Source: Promethearchaeota archaeon | GTDB lineage: Archaea; Asgardarchaeota; Lokiarchaeia; Sigyniarchaeales; SOKP01 | NCBI GenBank assembly: GCA_030606095.1 | Contig: JAUWHC010000163.1 | Coordinates: 1-6,458 of the forward strand | Reading direction: 5' to 3' | Length of the DNA stretch: 6,458 nt | Part shown: piece by piece, positions 1 through 5,680 of the stretch | Layout: every line of letters begins with the position of its first letter | Position numbering within the stretch: the first letter of the stretch is position 1 | Notes under the pieces: model-generated | The model's input: only the letters and a program-made list of their open reading frames with translations | Told to the model about the DNA's origin: nothing | Databases searched by the model: none | Translations under genes and position numbers: made by a program

Positions 1-117
1 TTAGAAAGTTCAGAAATGCCAAATAAAATAAATAAGATTGGAAAAGTTACGGAAAATCTAGAATTATTTCTACAAGCTAGAAATGGCTTAGGGACTAAAC
101 TTTACAAAGTGAAATAG
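1..117 (+). CDS. C-terminal 38 residues of an unidentified protein (5' end outside window)
   Basis: Frame 1 is open from the first base and ends with TAG at 115-117. The fragment is lysine- and asparagine-rich and ends ARNGLGTKLYKVK. I do not recognise the family, and 38 residues carry no diagnostic motif. The next gene on the same strand starts 28 bases later behind a good Shine-Dalgarno site, so the two are probably co-transcribed. Codon choice is AT-rich, like the neighbours, which supports a real coding tail rather than a chance open frame, but the call rests on little sequence. Confidence 0.55.
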   Translation, partial: LESSEMPNKINKIGKVTENLELFLQARNGLGTKLYKVK

Positions 118-133
118 GTTTAAAAGAGAAATC

Positions 134-139
134 AAGGAG
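134..139 (+). promoter_or_regulatory. Shine-Dalgarno site of the VTT membrane protein
   Basis: AAGGAG lies six bases before the ATG at 146. It is the only strong Shine-Dalgarno match before a start codon in the window. It fits an internal operon gene translated behind the gene that ends at 117, and it fixes the ATG at 146 as the start. Confidence 0.7.
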
Positions 140-145
140 AACTAA

Positions 146-967
146 ATGGCTAACTCGAAAAAATTAACTGTTGTTTTCACTTTTTTCTACTTAGGGGTTA
201 TTATCTATTTGATCTTATTCTTAACAGTTCCAGAGATTCAACAAGCAATAATTCTGTCAAGGCACGATATTACAGGACTTACAGACGGTTCCAATTATAT
301 CATAGCACTTTTAATCTCTTTTTTCATTTGTCTTATAGGAAACGCTAGCATAGGATTTCCGGTTCCTTATCCATTCGTTCTTTTTTCTTATTCTAATTCT
401 ATTTATCTTAAATATTCAATTGCAGGATTGACATTGAGTGAAGTACTATTAAATGGTCCTTTTTGGTTAGAAATACTAGGAATAGCTGTTGTTGGCGGGT
501 TAGGGAGTGCAATAGGCGAACTTGTAGGCTTCTTGATAGGAATTGGCGCAAAAAAAATTGCTAATAGAACTCACTCACATACACTTGAAAACATACAAGG
601 ATTCGGCAAGTTGGTATTAGATCATCCAAAAACCATGCATTTATACATATTTCTTGCCGCAGCTTTACCGATTCCCGACGACCCTCTGTGGGTCGCTTTA
701 GGAATGTCAGATAAAAAAATAAATTTCTCTAGTTGCATTATATGGGCCTGGGCTGGAAAGAATATCACCACGCTATTCTATGTACTTTTCCCCTTGTTAA
801 TTTTGCTTGGATTTAGTGCTACAGGAATTAAACTTAATGATATCTCGAGCGTAATAACAGAATCTATAATGTTATTAATTACTCTAGCAATTATGCAATT
901 CATTCTGCAATTTAATTGGGATAAATATCTTGATAGAGGAAGCGAGAAAAATTCAGAGCTCAAATAA
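146..967 (+). CDS. VTT-domain (DedA/SNARE-associated-like) integral membrane protein
   Basis: A 273-residue multispanning protein. Hydrophobic segments lie near residues 8-28, 50-70, 72-90, 107-134, 165-178, 195-222 and 236-255. The central part has VTT/DedA hallmarks. One is a glycine-rich re-entrant-type stretch, GGLGSAIGELVGFLIG (117-132), with a membrane-embedded Glu125. The other is PIPDDPLWVALGM (175-187), followed by WAWAGKNITT, like the P-x-P-D-D plus GK pattern of archaeal VTT proteins. The family includes bacterial DedA and eukaryotic TMEM41B/VMP1. Members act as lipid scramblases or undecaprenyl-phosphate or ion-linked transporters; the substrate here cannot be told. A basic loop (135-165) separates the two motif blocks. 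The gene probably shares a transcript with the truncated gene upstream, and it ends 13 bases from a convergent gene. The family call is by motif memory, not by search. Confidence 0.75.
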   Translation: MANSKKLTVVFTFFYLGVIIYLILFLTVPEIQQAIILSRHDITGLTDGSNYIIALLISFFICLIGNASIGFPVPYPFVLFSYSNSIYLKYSIAGLTLSEVLLNGPFWLEILGIAVVGGLGSAIGELVGFLIGIGAKKIANRTHSHTLENIQGFGKLVLDHPKTMHLYIFLAAALPIPDDPLWVALGMSDKKINFSSCIIWAWAGKNITTLFYVLFPLLILLGFSATGIKLNDISSVITESIMLLITLAIMQFILQFNWDKYLDRGSEKNSELK

Positions 968-980
968 ATAAAAGTGAACT

Positions 981-1154
981 TTACTTTTTCTTCTCTTCAT
1001 TTCTTAAGCAATTTTTACAAACGAAAACTGTCTTTTGTTTGCTTTTTGAATTTTCATCTTGATATATTCTTTTGTAGATATAATCCCCGCATACCATGCA
1101 CAAAGTTGTGGTCCGTGTTTCATCTATTAATGGACCTAGGTTGTCAAATGTCAT
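981..1154 (-). CDS. Small zinc-ribbon protein, 57 residues
   Basis: Reading the minus strand from ATG (1152-1154) to TAA (981-983) gives 57 residues. Two CxxC knuckles are present: C19-M-V-C22, followed by GDYIYKR, and C46-K-N-C49. The 23 residues between them are lysine-rich and polar. This is a typical treble-clef or zinc-ribbon layout, with four cysteines expected to hold one Zn2+. The N-terminus (MTFDNLGPLIDE) is acidic and the tail (NEEKKK) is charged. The gene starts 9 bases after the stop of the Alba gene, so it is probably translated from the same mRNA. No strong Shine-Dalgarno site is seen. A nucleic-acid or protein-binding adaptor is plausible, but I recognise no named family. The paired knuckles and operon position favour this strand over the cysteine-poor 60-residue frame on the opposite strand. 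Confidence 0.78.
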   Translation of the reverse strand: MTFDNLGPLIDETRTTTLCMVCGDYIYKRIYQDENSKSKQKTVFVCKNCLRNEEKKK

Positions 1155-1163
1155 AAATTAAGT

Positions 1164-1508
1164 TTAGATCTTTGATTTTGAAATTGTAATTTCAATTTTA
1201 CTAATTAAATCCTTTTTATTTCGATTATTTGAGTTATTTTTTCTAAAATCGTTATTTCTTCTATATTTACCTTGCTGTCTCCTTTCGAAATAAGGACGAC
1301 TTCCAAGTGAAATGTTCTCTATTTCTACAGAAGGATACATGCGATTTTTTACAATTTCTGCTACTTCAACTGCTGTAGAAATTTCTTCGCCTTCTCCTTT
1401 TATTAATAACGATTTCGTACCCCCTGAAAAAGCAAAAATGGCTTCTTTTATTGTTTTTTCTTTTTCTGCGCGATTTCTTATTATTATGTGTGTTGTATTG
1501 TTAGGCAT
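1164..1508 (-). CDS. albA: Alba-family DNA/RNA-binding protein with extended basic hairpin arm
   Basis: A 114-residue protein that follows the Alba fold in order: beta1 HIIIR (7-11), helix 1, then LLIKGEGEEISTAVEVAEIVKN in two parts (beta2 34-37, helix 2 42-55), beta3 VEIENISLGS (61-70) and beta4 SKIEITISK (103-111). Alba dimers coat and bridge chromosomal DNA and also bind RNA; eukaryotic relatives are Rpp20/Rpp25 of RNase P/MRP. Two things are unusual. The beta3-beta4 arm has about 32 residues instead of about 13 in Sulfolobus Alba, and it is rich in Arg, Lys and Asn (71-99). The common K-A-R-G-R-A-I-S segment reads K-G-E-G-E-E-I-S, replacing basic residues with acidic ones. ATG at 1506-1508 is the start, with a TATA-like box about 36 bases upstream. 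The zinc-ribbon gene follows 9 bases downstream. Confidence 0.88.
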   Translation of the reverse strand: MPNNTTHIIIRNRAEKEKTIKEAIFAFSGGTKSLLIKGEGEEISTAVEVAEIVKNRMYPSVEIENISLGSRPYFERRQQGKYRRNNDFRKNNSNNRNKKDLISKIEITISKSKI

Positions 1509-1544
1509 GGAAGAATGTGTTTAATTTGATTTAAAAGCAGATAG

Positions 1545-1555
1545 TATTAAATATA
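1545..1555 (-). promoter_or_regulatory. Probable TATA box for the Alba/zinc-ribbon unit
   Basis: The minus strand reads TATATTTAATA. Its proximal end is 36 bases before the Alba ATG, which predicts a transcription start near 1525 and a leader of about 15 bases with no Shine-Dalgarno site. The 119-base gap 1509-1627 otherwise holds only the oligo-T tract behind the JAMM gene. This is inferred from archaeal promoter spacing. Confidence 0.4.
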
Positions 1556-1601
1556 CTCCAACTAATATAAAAGTTTTTTAAATCCGATATTTTGAAATCT
1601 T

Positions 1602-1609
1602 AAAAAAAA
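1602..1609 (-). terminator. Oligo-T terminator after the JAMM gene
   Basis: Eight consecutive A on the + strand read as T8 on the minus strand, about 19 bases past the JAMM stop codon. Archaeal RNA polymerase stops at oligo-T tracts without needing a hairpin. A weak 6-bp inverted repeat (AAATCT 1595-1600, AGATTT 1616-1621) flanks the run. Confidence 0.4.
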
Positions 1610-1627
1610 TTTATGAGATTTAGAAGT

Positions 1628-2890
1628 TTAAATATTAAATTCTGAGCGAGAGTTAAGGTCATCTAATATTTTTTTATATTCGGAACTTCTTTCCTCAAAG
1701 TGTTCAATTATTTTCCTTTCATCTGTATCTAAATAATCAAAAAGAGGAGAAATAATTTCAATACGCTTAGTAAACTCGTTCATTAGTTTTTTATGCCATT
1801 CATTCGGCTTGGCTAGCATTGCTTTAATTTTATTTTTAAATTTATCTTTTTTTTGTTCAAAATCTTTTATTTGATTAGTTTTCTTTATCTTAAATAGAAT
1901 ATCTTCGCATTTTTTAAAATCCTTTTCTATTTTTTCTCTAAATTTAGGGATTCTATAAATTTTTTTGTCAATATTGGGATCCCATTCGTATAAATAATAG
2001 TCATCCTCTTCAGCTTCTTTTTCGTTATCAGTTAATTTAATCTCTTTTTTCAAGACCATAATGAGACCAAAGTTTCTCTGGAGTTGAGCCAAATACCTTC
2101 GTCGTAAAATATCATCAATGTACTTAACTTCCTTTAGAACATTTTTTATGTTTTTAAAAATTTTTTTAACTTCTTTTTCAGCGTTTTTTACCATTTTTTC
2201 TTTACTTAATTCAGATTTAAGTTCTATAGTATTAGTATACGTAGCAAACATGCCGCGATCTGGGTTCTTTAGCCTTATTCCCGCAATTCCTAAGTAAAAA
2301 GTACTAGACGCTATTTCACAATGGTCAAACACTAAAGCTATAGCAAAAGGATTTACCCCTTGATAAAACAGTTGCGTTTCAATATCTCTAGGCGAAAATA
2401 TAAAGCCAATACCTGGGTGTGTATGCCACCACCCTACAAAGAACTCTTCTTTATTATCTTGGATAGATCTTTCATAGACTGCTGTGTTAAATTGTGCTGT
2501 ATCTACGTAATGTTTGCTTTTATATTCAACATAGGCTCTATCACCAACCATGACTGGGATCGCATCTTTAATGATGACTTCTTTATTATCTTTTATCGAG
2601 CCTATTAGAATTCCATAAACTTCACGCCAATTTTTTTGAGGTAATTCTTTATTTCCGTATCGCATTGCGTAGCCAATAATTCGCCTATATGCGTTGTATG
2701 AAATAAAAATGGGGGTTTTCGCAGGATCAATACCATATTTTTGAATACGATGTTCTTTTTTTGATAATTCAATAATAGTATCTGATTTAGTAGTCAATGT
2801 TTCATTATCTACTTTCTCGATTTCGTTTTGTTCAGCGATATTGTCATCTGCATCATTATTATTAGTGTCTCTTCCGCTCATCCCGCTCAT
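1628..2890 (-). CDS. Rpn11/CSN5-like JAMM (MPN+) metalloprotease with long helical C-terminal region
   Basis: A 420-residue protein. Residues 1-48 are polar, acidic and probably disordered. The MPN domain spans about 58-210: IFISYNAYRRIIGYAMRY leads into the catalytic Glu90 (WREVYGILIGS), then GWWHTHPGIGFIFSPRD with His156, His158, Ser166 and Asp169. This is a complete zinc-binding JAMM signature, E...H-x-H-x7-S-x2-D, so the enzyme should be active. JAMM enzymes of the Rpn11/CSN5 type cut isopeptide bonds to ubiquitin-like modifiers; related families process other linkages. Residues 220-420 are mostly charged helix, Lys/Glu-rich with coiled-coil-like stretches, an acidic patch (290-299) and no extra domain I recognise. 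Eukaryotic Rpn11 is near 310 residues, so this protein is longer at both ends. I chose the ATG at 2888-2890 over the in-frame TTG one codon earlier; a further ATG lies at 2879-2881. It is monocistronic and divergent from the kinase gene. Confidence 0.87.
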   Translation of the reverse strand: MSGMSGRDTNNNDADDNIAEQNEIEKVDNETLTTKSDTIIELSKKEHRIQKYGIDPAKTPIFISYNAYRRIIGYAMRYGNKELPQKNWREVYGILIGSIKDNKEVIIKDAIPVMVGDRAYVEYKSKHYVDTAQFNTAVYERSIQDNKEEFFVGWWHTHPGIGFIFSPRDIETQLFYQGVNPFAIALVFDHCEIASSTFYLGIAGIRLKNPDRGMFATYTNTIELKSELSKEKMVKNAEKEVKKIFKNIKNVLKEVKYIDDILRRRYLAQLQRNFGLIMVLKKEIKLTDNEKEAEEDDYYLYEWDPNIDKKIYRIPKFREKIEKDFKKCEDILFKIKKTNQIKDFEQKKDKFKNKIKAMLAKPNEWHKKLMNEFTKRIEIISPLFDYLDTDERKIIEHFEERSSEYKKILDDLNSRSEFNI

Positions 2891-2933
2891 CAAATAATAA
2901 ATTAATCAAATAATAAATTAATTATAAATTAAT
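2891..2933. repeat. 16-bp tandem direct repeat with a third partial copy in the divergent promoter region
   Basis: CAAATAATAAATTAAT occurs twice without mismatch at 2891-2906 and 2907-2922. A partial copy follows (TATAAATTAAT, 2923-2933). On the minus strand each unit reads ATTAATTTATTATTTG and contains a TATA-like core. The array begins directly at the JAMM start codon. It could be a duplicated promoter element, a regulator site or replication slippage. Confidence 0.8.
2917..2933 (-). promoter_or_regulatory. Probable TATA region for the JAMM gene
   Basis: The minus strand reads ATTAATTTATAATTAAT, 27-43 bases before the ATG at 2890. This spacing fits a TATA box with a very short leader. The repeat units offer alternative TATA-like cores closer in, so the exact box is uncertain. 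Confidence 0.35.
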
Positions 2934-2953
2934 GGTTTTTATTCTTTTATAGT

Positions 2954-2965
2954 CTTTTTATTTTA
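2954..2965 (+). promoter_or_regulatory. Probable TATA box for the UPF0200 kinase gene
   Basis: CTTTTTATTTTA is centred about 31 bases before the ATG at 2991. No Shine-Dalgarno site is present in TTCTTAAAAAGTT before the ATG, so a leaderless or nearly leaderless mRNA is likely. Confidence 0.4.
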
Positions 2966-2990
2966 ATTCGAAAAACATTCTTAAAAAGTT

Positions 2991-3533
2991 ATGAAAGTTA
3001 TTGGATTTTGCGGGCTTCCTGGTTCTGGTAAATCAACTGCTTTAATTGCGATTGAAGATTTAGGAATAGTAATAACGATGGGCGATGTGATTAGGAAAGA
3101 GGCTATAAATAAAAGTATTGAGCCTAATAACGAAAATTTGGGTAAAATAGCCAAAAAATTAAGAGAACGAGGGGGTGATGCGATTGTGGCGGAAAAATCG
3201 GTTGAGATGATTAAAAACCAAACAAATAATGTAGTTTTCGTGGATGGGATAAGATCTCTATCTGAAATAGAAGTATTTTGTAAGTATTGGAAATTTCCGG
3301 TTATTGCTATTGAAACTAGTGATGATTTGCGATATAAAAGGATAAAAAAGCGTGCTCGTAGCGACGATTCAAAAACTCTTATAGAAATTATGAAACGGGA
3401 TAAACGAGAGTTAGGATTTGGTCTTAAAGAAGTAATAAATAAAGCCAACTACAAAATTATGAACGATTCTTCTGAAGAAGAGCTAAAAAAAAAAACAAGA
3501 GAGATTGTTTTAGAAATAATTCAGAATTATTAG
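2991..3533 (+). CDS. UPF0200-family P-loop nucleotide kinase (dephospho-CoA kinase-like)
   Basis: A 180-residue soluble protein, the usual length for this archaeal family. The Walker A motif GLPGSGKST is at 8-16. It is followed by GDVIRKEA (31-38), which resembles the nucleotide or substrate-binding site of dephospho-CoA and adenylate-type kinases, and RERGGDAIVAEK (58-69). A Walker B-like strand VVFVDGIRS (81-89) comes next, then a basic lid region (114-124) and RDKRELGFGL (136-145). The C-terminus ends in NYKIMND-type sequence plus a helix. The family is conserved across archaea as an AAA/kinase of unsettled substrate; an annotation as dephospho-CoA kinase is by similarity only. The gene is divergent from the JAMM protease and ends six bases before the convergent PRPP synthetase stop. 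An A11 run at 3485-3495 encodes three lysines and could slip in sequencing or transcription, but the frame is intact. Confidence 0.85.
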   Translation: MKVIGFCGLPGSGKSTALIAIEDLGIVITMGDVIRKEAINKSIEPNNENLGKIAKKLRERGGDAIVAEKSVEMIKNQTNNVVFVDGIRSLSEIEVFCKYWKFPVIAIETSDDLRYKRIKKRARSDDSKTLIEIMKRDKRELGFGLKEVINKANYKIMNDSSEEELKKKTREIVLEIIQNY

Positions 3534-3539
3534 AAGCAT

Positions 3540-4448
3540 TTAATCGAACTTTAAATAATCTGCTATAGTTTTAGCCAAAGATACTTTAGCTACTTCGTTA
3601 TCAATGGAATCAGTACCTATGATATAATCTGCTCCAGCTTTTAGGATGCGATACTTCGCATGCTGCAACATTAATGCGTGCGTTGCCACAACAAATACTT
3701 TTTTAGCTCCACTATCTTTAGATAATCTGATTGCTGTTGCCATCGTTCCTCCTGTTGCGATAATATCATCTGCAATGACTACATCTTTATTTTTCAAACT
3801 TAAATTGCCCGTCATAGTTATTTCTCCGGTTTTAACATTACGAGTTTTATCAAAATAATCAACAGGTACATCTTCTCCAAAATGTTTTGCAAAAGCTTTA
3901 GATCTTTCAACTGCACCTTTGTCAGGTGAGACAACAACAATGTCTTTTTCACTTAACGACTTAATGTAATCTGCTAATATCTTCATTGAATCAATATTAA
4001 TTGTTTTACACGATAAATTTTTTAAAATTTCAGGAGAATGAACATCAACAGTATAAAATTCATCTATACCTAAAGAATTAATCATACGTAAAACCACATG
4101 GGCAAAAGGACATTCTCCAGGTCTAAATACTTTATCTTGCCTAGCATAAGCAAGATAAGGTACTACGATGGTTATTTTGCTTGCCCCCATTCGTTTGACG
4201 GAATCTACCATCATTATTAGTTCAATTAGTCTTGAATTTTGGTTGCCGCAAAAATTTGGTCCTGTTGATTGAACGATAATGACTGCTTTTCCTTCAATCA
4301 TAGTTTCATCTTCGATGTTAATCCTCAAATAATTCTCTCCGTCAGGAAACGTTTTAAATTCGGTATTTATCGATTCAATATTTAATTCTTTAGCAATCTT
4401 TACGCCTAACCCTTGAGAAGCCGGACCTACAATAAGAATTTTTTCCAT
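3540..4448 (-). CDS. prs: Ribose-phosphate pyrophosphokinase (PRPP synthetase)
   Basis: A 302-residue protein, full length for an archaeal PRPP synthetase. It makes 5-phosphoribosyl 1-diphosphate from ribose 5-phosphate and ATP, feeding purine, pyrimidine, histidine and NAD synthesis in the cytosol. All signatures are present: FPDGENYLR (34-42), the ATP-loop motif PYLAYARQDK (97-106), the Mg-binding DVHS (135-138), VVSPDKGAVERS (172-183), the flexible-loop FDKTR (199-203) with GEI following, and the PRPP loop DDIIATGGT (227-235). ATG at 4446-4448 is the start and TAA is at 3540-3542. It lies last in a minus-strand gene train, 53 bases behind the hydrolase. This gap holds a TATA-like sequence, so it may be transcribed separately. 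Its end converges on the kinase with a 6-base gap. Confidence 0.95.
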   Translation of the reverse strand: MEKILIVGPASQGLGVKIAKELNIESINTEFKTFPDGENYLRINIEDETMIEGKAVIIVQSTGPNFCGNQNSRLIELIMMVDSVKRMGASKITIVVPYLAYARQDKVFRPGECPFAHVVLRMINSLGIDEFYTVDVHSPEILKNLSCKTINIDSMKILADYIKSLSEKDIVVVSPDKGAVERSKAFAKHFGEDVPVDYFDKTRNVKTGEITMTGNLSLKNKDVVIADDIIATGGTMATAIRLSKDSGAKKVFVVATHALMLQHAKYRILKAGADYIIGTDSIDNEVAKVSLAKTIADYLKFD

Positions 4449-4479
4449 AAAATACCACTTTATCTATTTGAAATTTAAC

Positions 4480-4490
4480 ATTTTAATTAA
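4480..4490 (-). promoter_or_regulatory. Possible internal TATA box for prs
   Basis: The minus strand reads TTAATTAAAAT about 32-42 bases before the prs ATG, within the 53-base gap to the hydrolase stop. AT-richness makes chance matches common, so this is only a suggestion that prs has its own promoter. Confidence 0.25.
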
Positions 4491-4501
4491 TGAATTCTTT
4501 C

Positions 4502-5221
4502 TTATATTTTTTTTAAAAATTCAAGAGAAATTTTGAATATTTCTTCTCTATGCCCCTTGAATGAATGACCTCCTGTTTCGAATTGTACCACATTTTCCTT
4601 CTTTAATCCAAGATGGTTTTTTATTTGGTCTAAATACTCAAAAGGAATGCGGTTATCATCTTTACAATGGGCAATCAATATTCTCTCATTATTCTTCGGA
4701 TCTTTATTTAAAAAATATTTAGGGCTTATAAGTTTTATAATCTCATCAGGGAATCTTATCCTTGTTGTTATATAATCATAACGAGTGCATAGTGCTATTA
4801 ACTTTTTTACTCTCGTATCAAGAAACCCGCGAGTTAAAATAATTGCTCCTCCTAAACTTCTGCCAAACAATACTATCTTATCGTCTAATAATCTTTTTGA
4901 TTGCTCATTTACAACCCAACTTATTACTTCTTTAATATCTGAAAATATTTTAGCAACCATTTTATCCCATCTTGACCCCGTTTGCTTTTTAGTCTCTCCA
5001 TGTGCGCGGTAATCATACGATAATACGTAAAATCCAGCACTCGCAAACTTTTCTGCAAAAAACTTTACAAAATAACTTTCTCGATGATCTAATAATCCCG
5101 CAAGGTTTATTATAAAAGGGGCTTTTGAAGGCGTATTCGAGGAGTAATAAATTGAACCTTTGAGCTCTATATTATCAGATTCTATCGGAATTTCTATGTT
5201 TTCTATTTCTATAGTAACCAT
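4502..5221 (-). CDS. Alpha/beta hydrolase (dienelactone hydrolase/S9-like)
   Basis: A 239-residue single-domain serine hydrolase without a signal peptide. A core alpha/beta fold is visible: APFIINLAG (34-42, oxyanion strand), YVLSYDYRAHGET (65-77), the nucleophile elbow FGRSLGG (119-125) with Ser122, the acid strand ILIAHCKDDNRIP (181-193) with Asp189, and GGHSF (217-221) with His219. The triad is therefore complete. The YDYRAHGE segment and the HxxxD..IP strand resemble prolyl-oligopeptidase or acyl-esterase-like hydrolases of the cytosol. The substrate (ester, thioester, peptide or lactone) cannot be read from sequence. ATG is at 5219-5221, 11 bases after the stop of the Fe-S scaffold gene, and no clear Shine-Dalgarno site is present. 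The spacing suggests one transcript with the scaffold; a functional link is not evident. Confidence 0.82.
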   Translation of the reverse strand: MVTIEIENIEIPIESDNIELKGSIYYSSNTPSKAPFIINLAGLLDHRESYFVKFFAEKFASAGFYVLSYDYRAHGETKKQTGSRWDKMVAKIFSDIKEVISWVVNEQSKRLLDDKIVLFGRSLGGAIILTRGFLDTRVKKLIALCTRYDYITTRIRFPDEIIKLISPKYFLNKDPKNNERILIAHCKDDNRIPFEYLDQIKNHLGLKKENVVQFETGGHSFKGHREEIFKISLEFLKKI

Positions 5222-5232
5222 ATTAAGATTAA

Positions 5233-5679
5233 TTAAACCTTATTGTTTTTATATATTTCAATTGCACGCTTCAATGTTTGTATAGCTAATTCAGCACAGT
5301 GCTTATGATCATCTGGTAAACCATGTAATGCTCTCTCAATATCTTCTGATTTTAATTGTTCAGCAGATTCTATTGGTTTTCCTTCAATTAATAACGTAGT
5401 TTGACATCCAGCAGCAACAGATATTCCACATCCATCTGTAATAAAATTCATTTTTTCTATTATACCATCTTCGATTTTAAAAAAGAATTGCATTGTATCT
5501 CCACATGGTCCTTTATATTCTTGAGATATCGTTATTTCTTCTTCAGGAGGTTTACCCCAATTACTAGGATTATGAAATAAATCAACTACATATTTGTTAA
5601 AAGCTTTAGTCTCTTCATCTATTATCTCTTGTTGGAGTTTCTCAACAAACTTGTCAAAATCATCCTCATCTTCAGGCAT
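5233..5679 (-). CDS. IscU/NifU-type iron-sulfur cluster assembly scaffold protein
   Basis: A 148-residue protein counted from ATG 5677-5679. Scaffold landmarks are NPSNWG (37-42), GPCGD with Cys59 and Asp61, DGCG with Cys84, and HC with His127/Cys128. These are the three cluster-ligand cysteines plus the Asp and His typical of IscU, which builds [2Fe-2S] clusters from cysteine-desulfurase sulfur and passes them to apoproteins. An additional cysteine, Cys92, lies in GCQTT. Residues 1-34 form an acidic, probably helical N-terminal extension not found in compact IscU. No desulfurase or A-type carrier is in the window. An in-frame GTG at 5686-5688 would add three residues and overlap the upstream gene by eight bases; with ATG the gap is one base (TAA-C-ATG). 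Translational coupling with the upstream small gene is likely either way. Confidence 0.9.
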   Translation of the reverse strand: MPEDEDDFDKFVEKLQQEIIDEETKAFNKYVVDLFHNPSNWGKPPEEEITISQEYKGPCGDTMQFFFKIEDGIIEKMNFITDGCGISVAAGCQTTLLIEGKPIESAEQLKSEDIERALHGLPDDHKHCAELAIQTLKRAIEIYKNNKV

Positions 5680-5680
5680 G

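Noticed and set aside
971..985. AAAGT-GA-ACTTT as a terminator hairpin between the convergent VTT and zinc-ribbon genes
   Set aside because: A two-base loop cannot form a stable hairpin, and the arms are five AT-rich pairs. Nearby T-rich sequence may stop transcription without it.
974..1156. Plus-strand 60-residue frame opposite the zinc ribbon
   Set aside because: It is rich in Phe, Leu and Ser from reading A-rich coding sequence backwards, has no ribosome site, and overlaps a minus-strand frame with paired CxxC motifs and operon spacing.
1595..1621. Inverted repeat AAATCT/AGATTT as an intrinsic hairpin terminator
   Set aside because: The stem is only six AT-rich pairs with a 15-base loop that contains the oligo-T tract itself. 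The T-run alone is the more plausible signal.
2891..2893. TTG as start of the JAMM gene
   Set aside because: An ATG follows one codon later, and the TTG is part of the 16-bp repeat, so ATG at 2888-2890 is more likely.
2981..3448. Minus-strand 155-residue frame inside the kinase gene
   Set aside because: It is antisense to an intact P-loop kinase and shows no domain of its own; it is a shadow of the conserved gene.
3485..3495. A11 run in the kinase gene as a programmed frameshift site
   Set aside because: The zero frame continues to a normal C-terminus of family-typical length, and no alternative downstream product is apparent.
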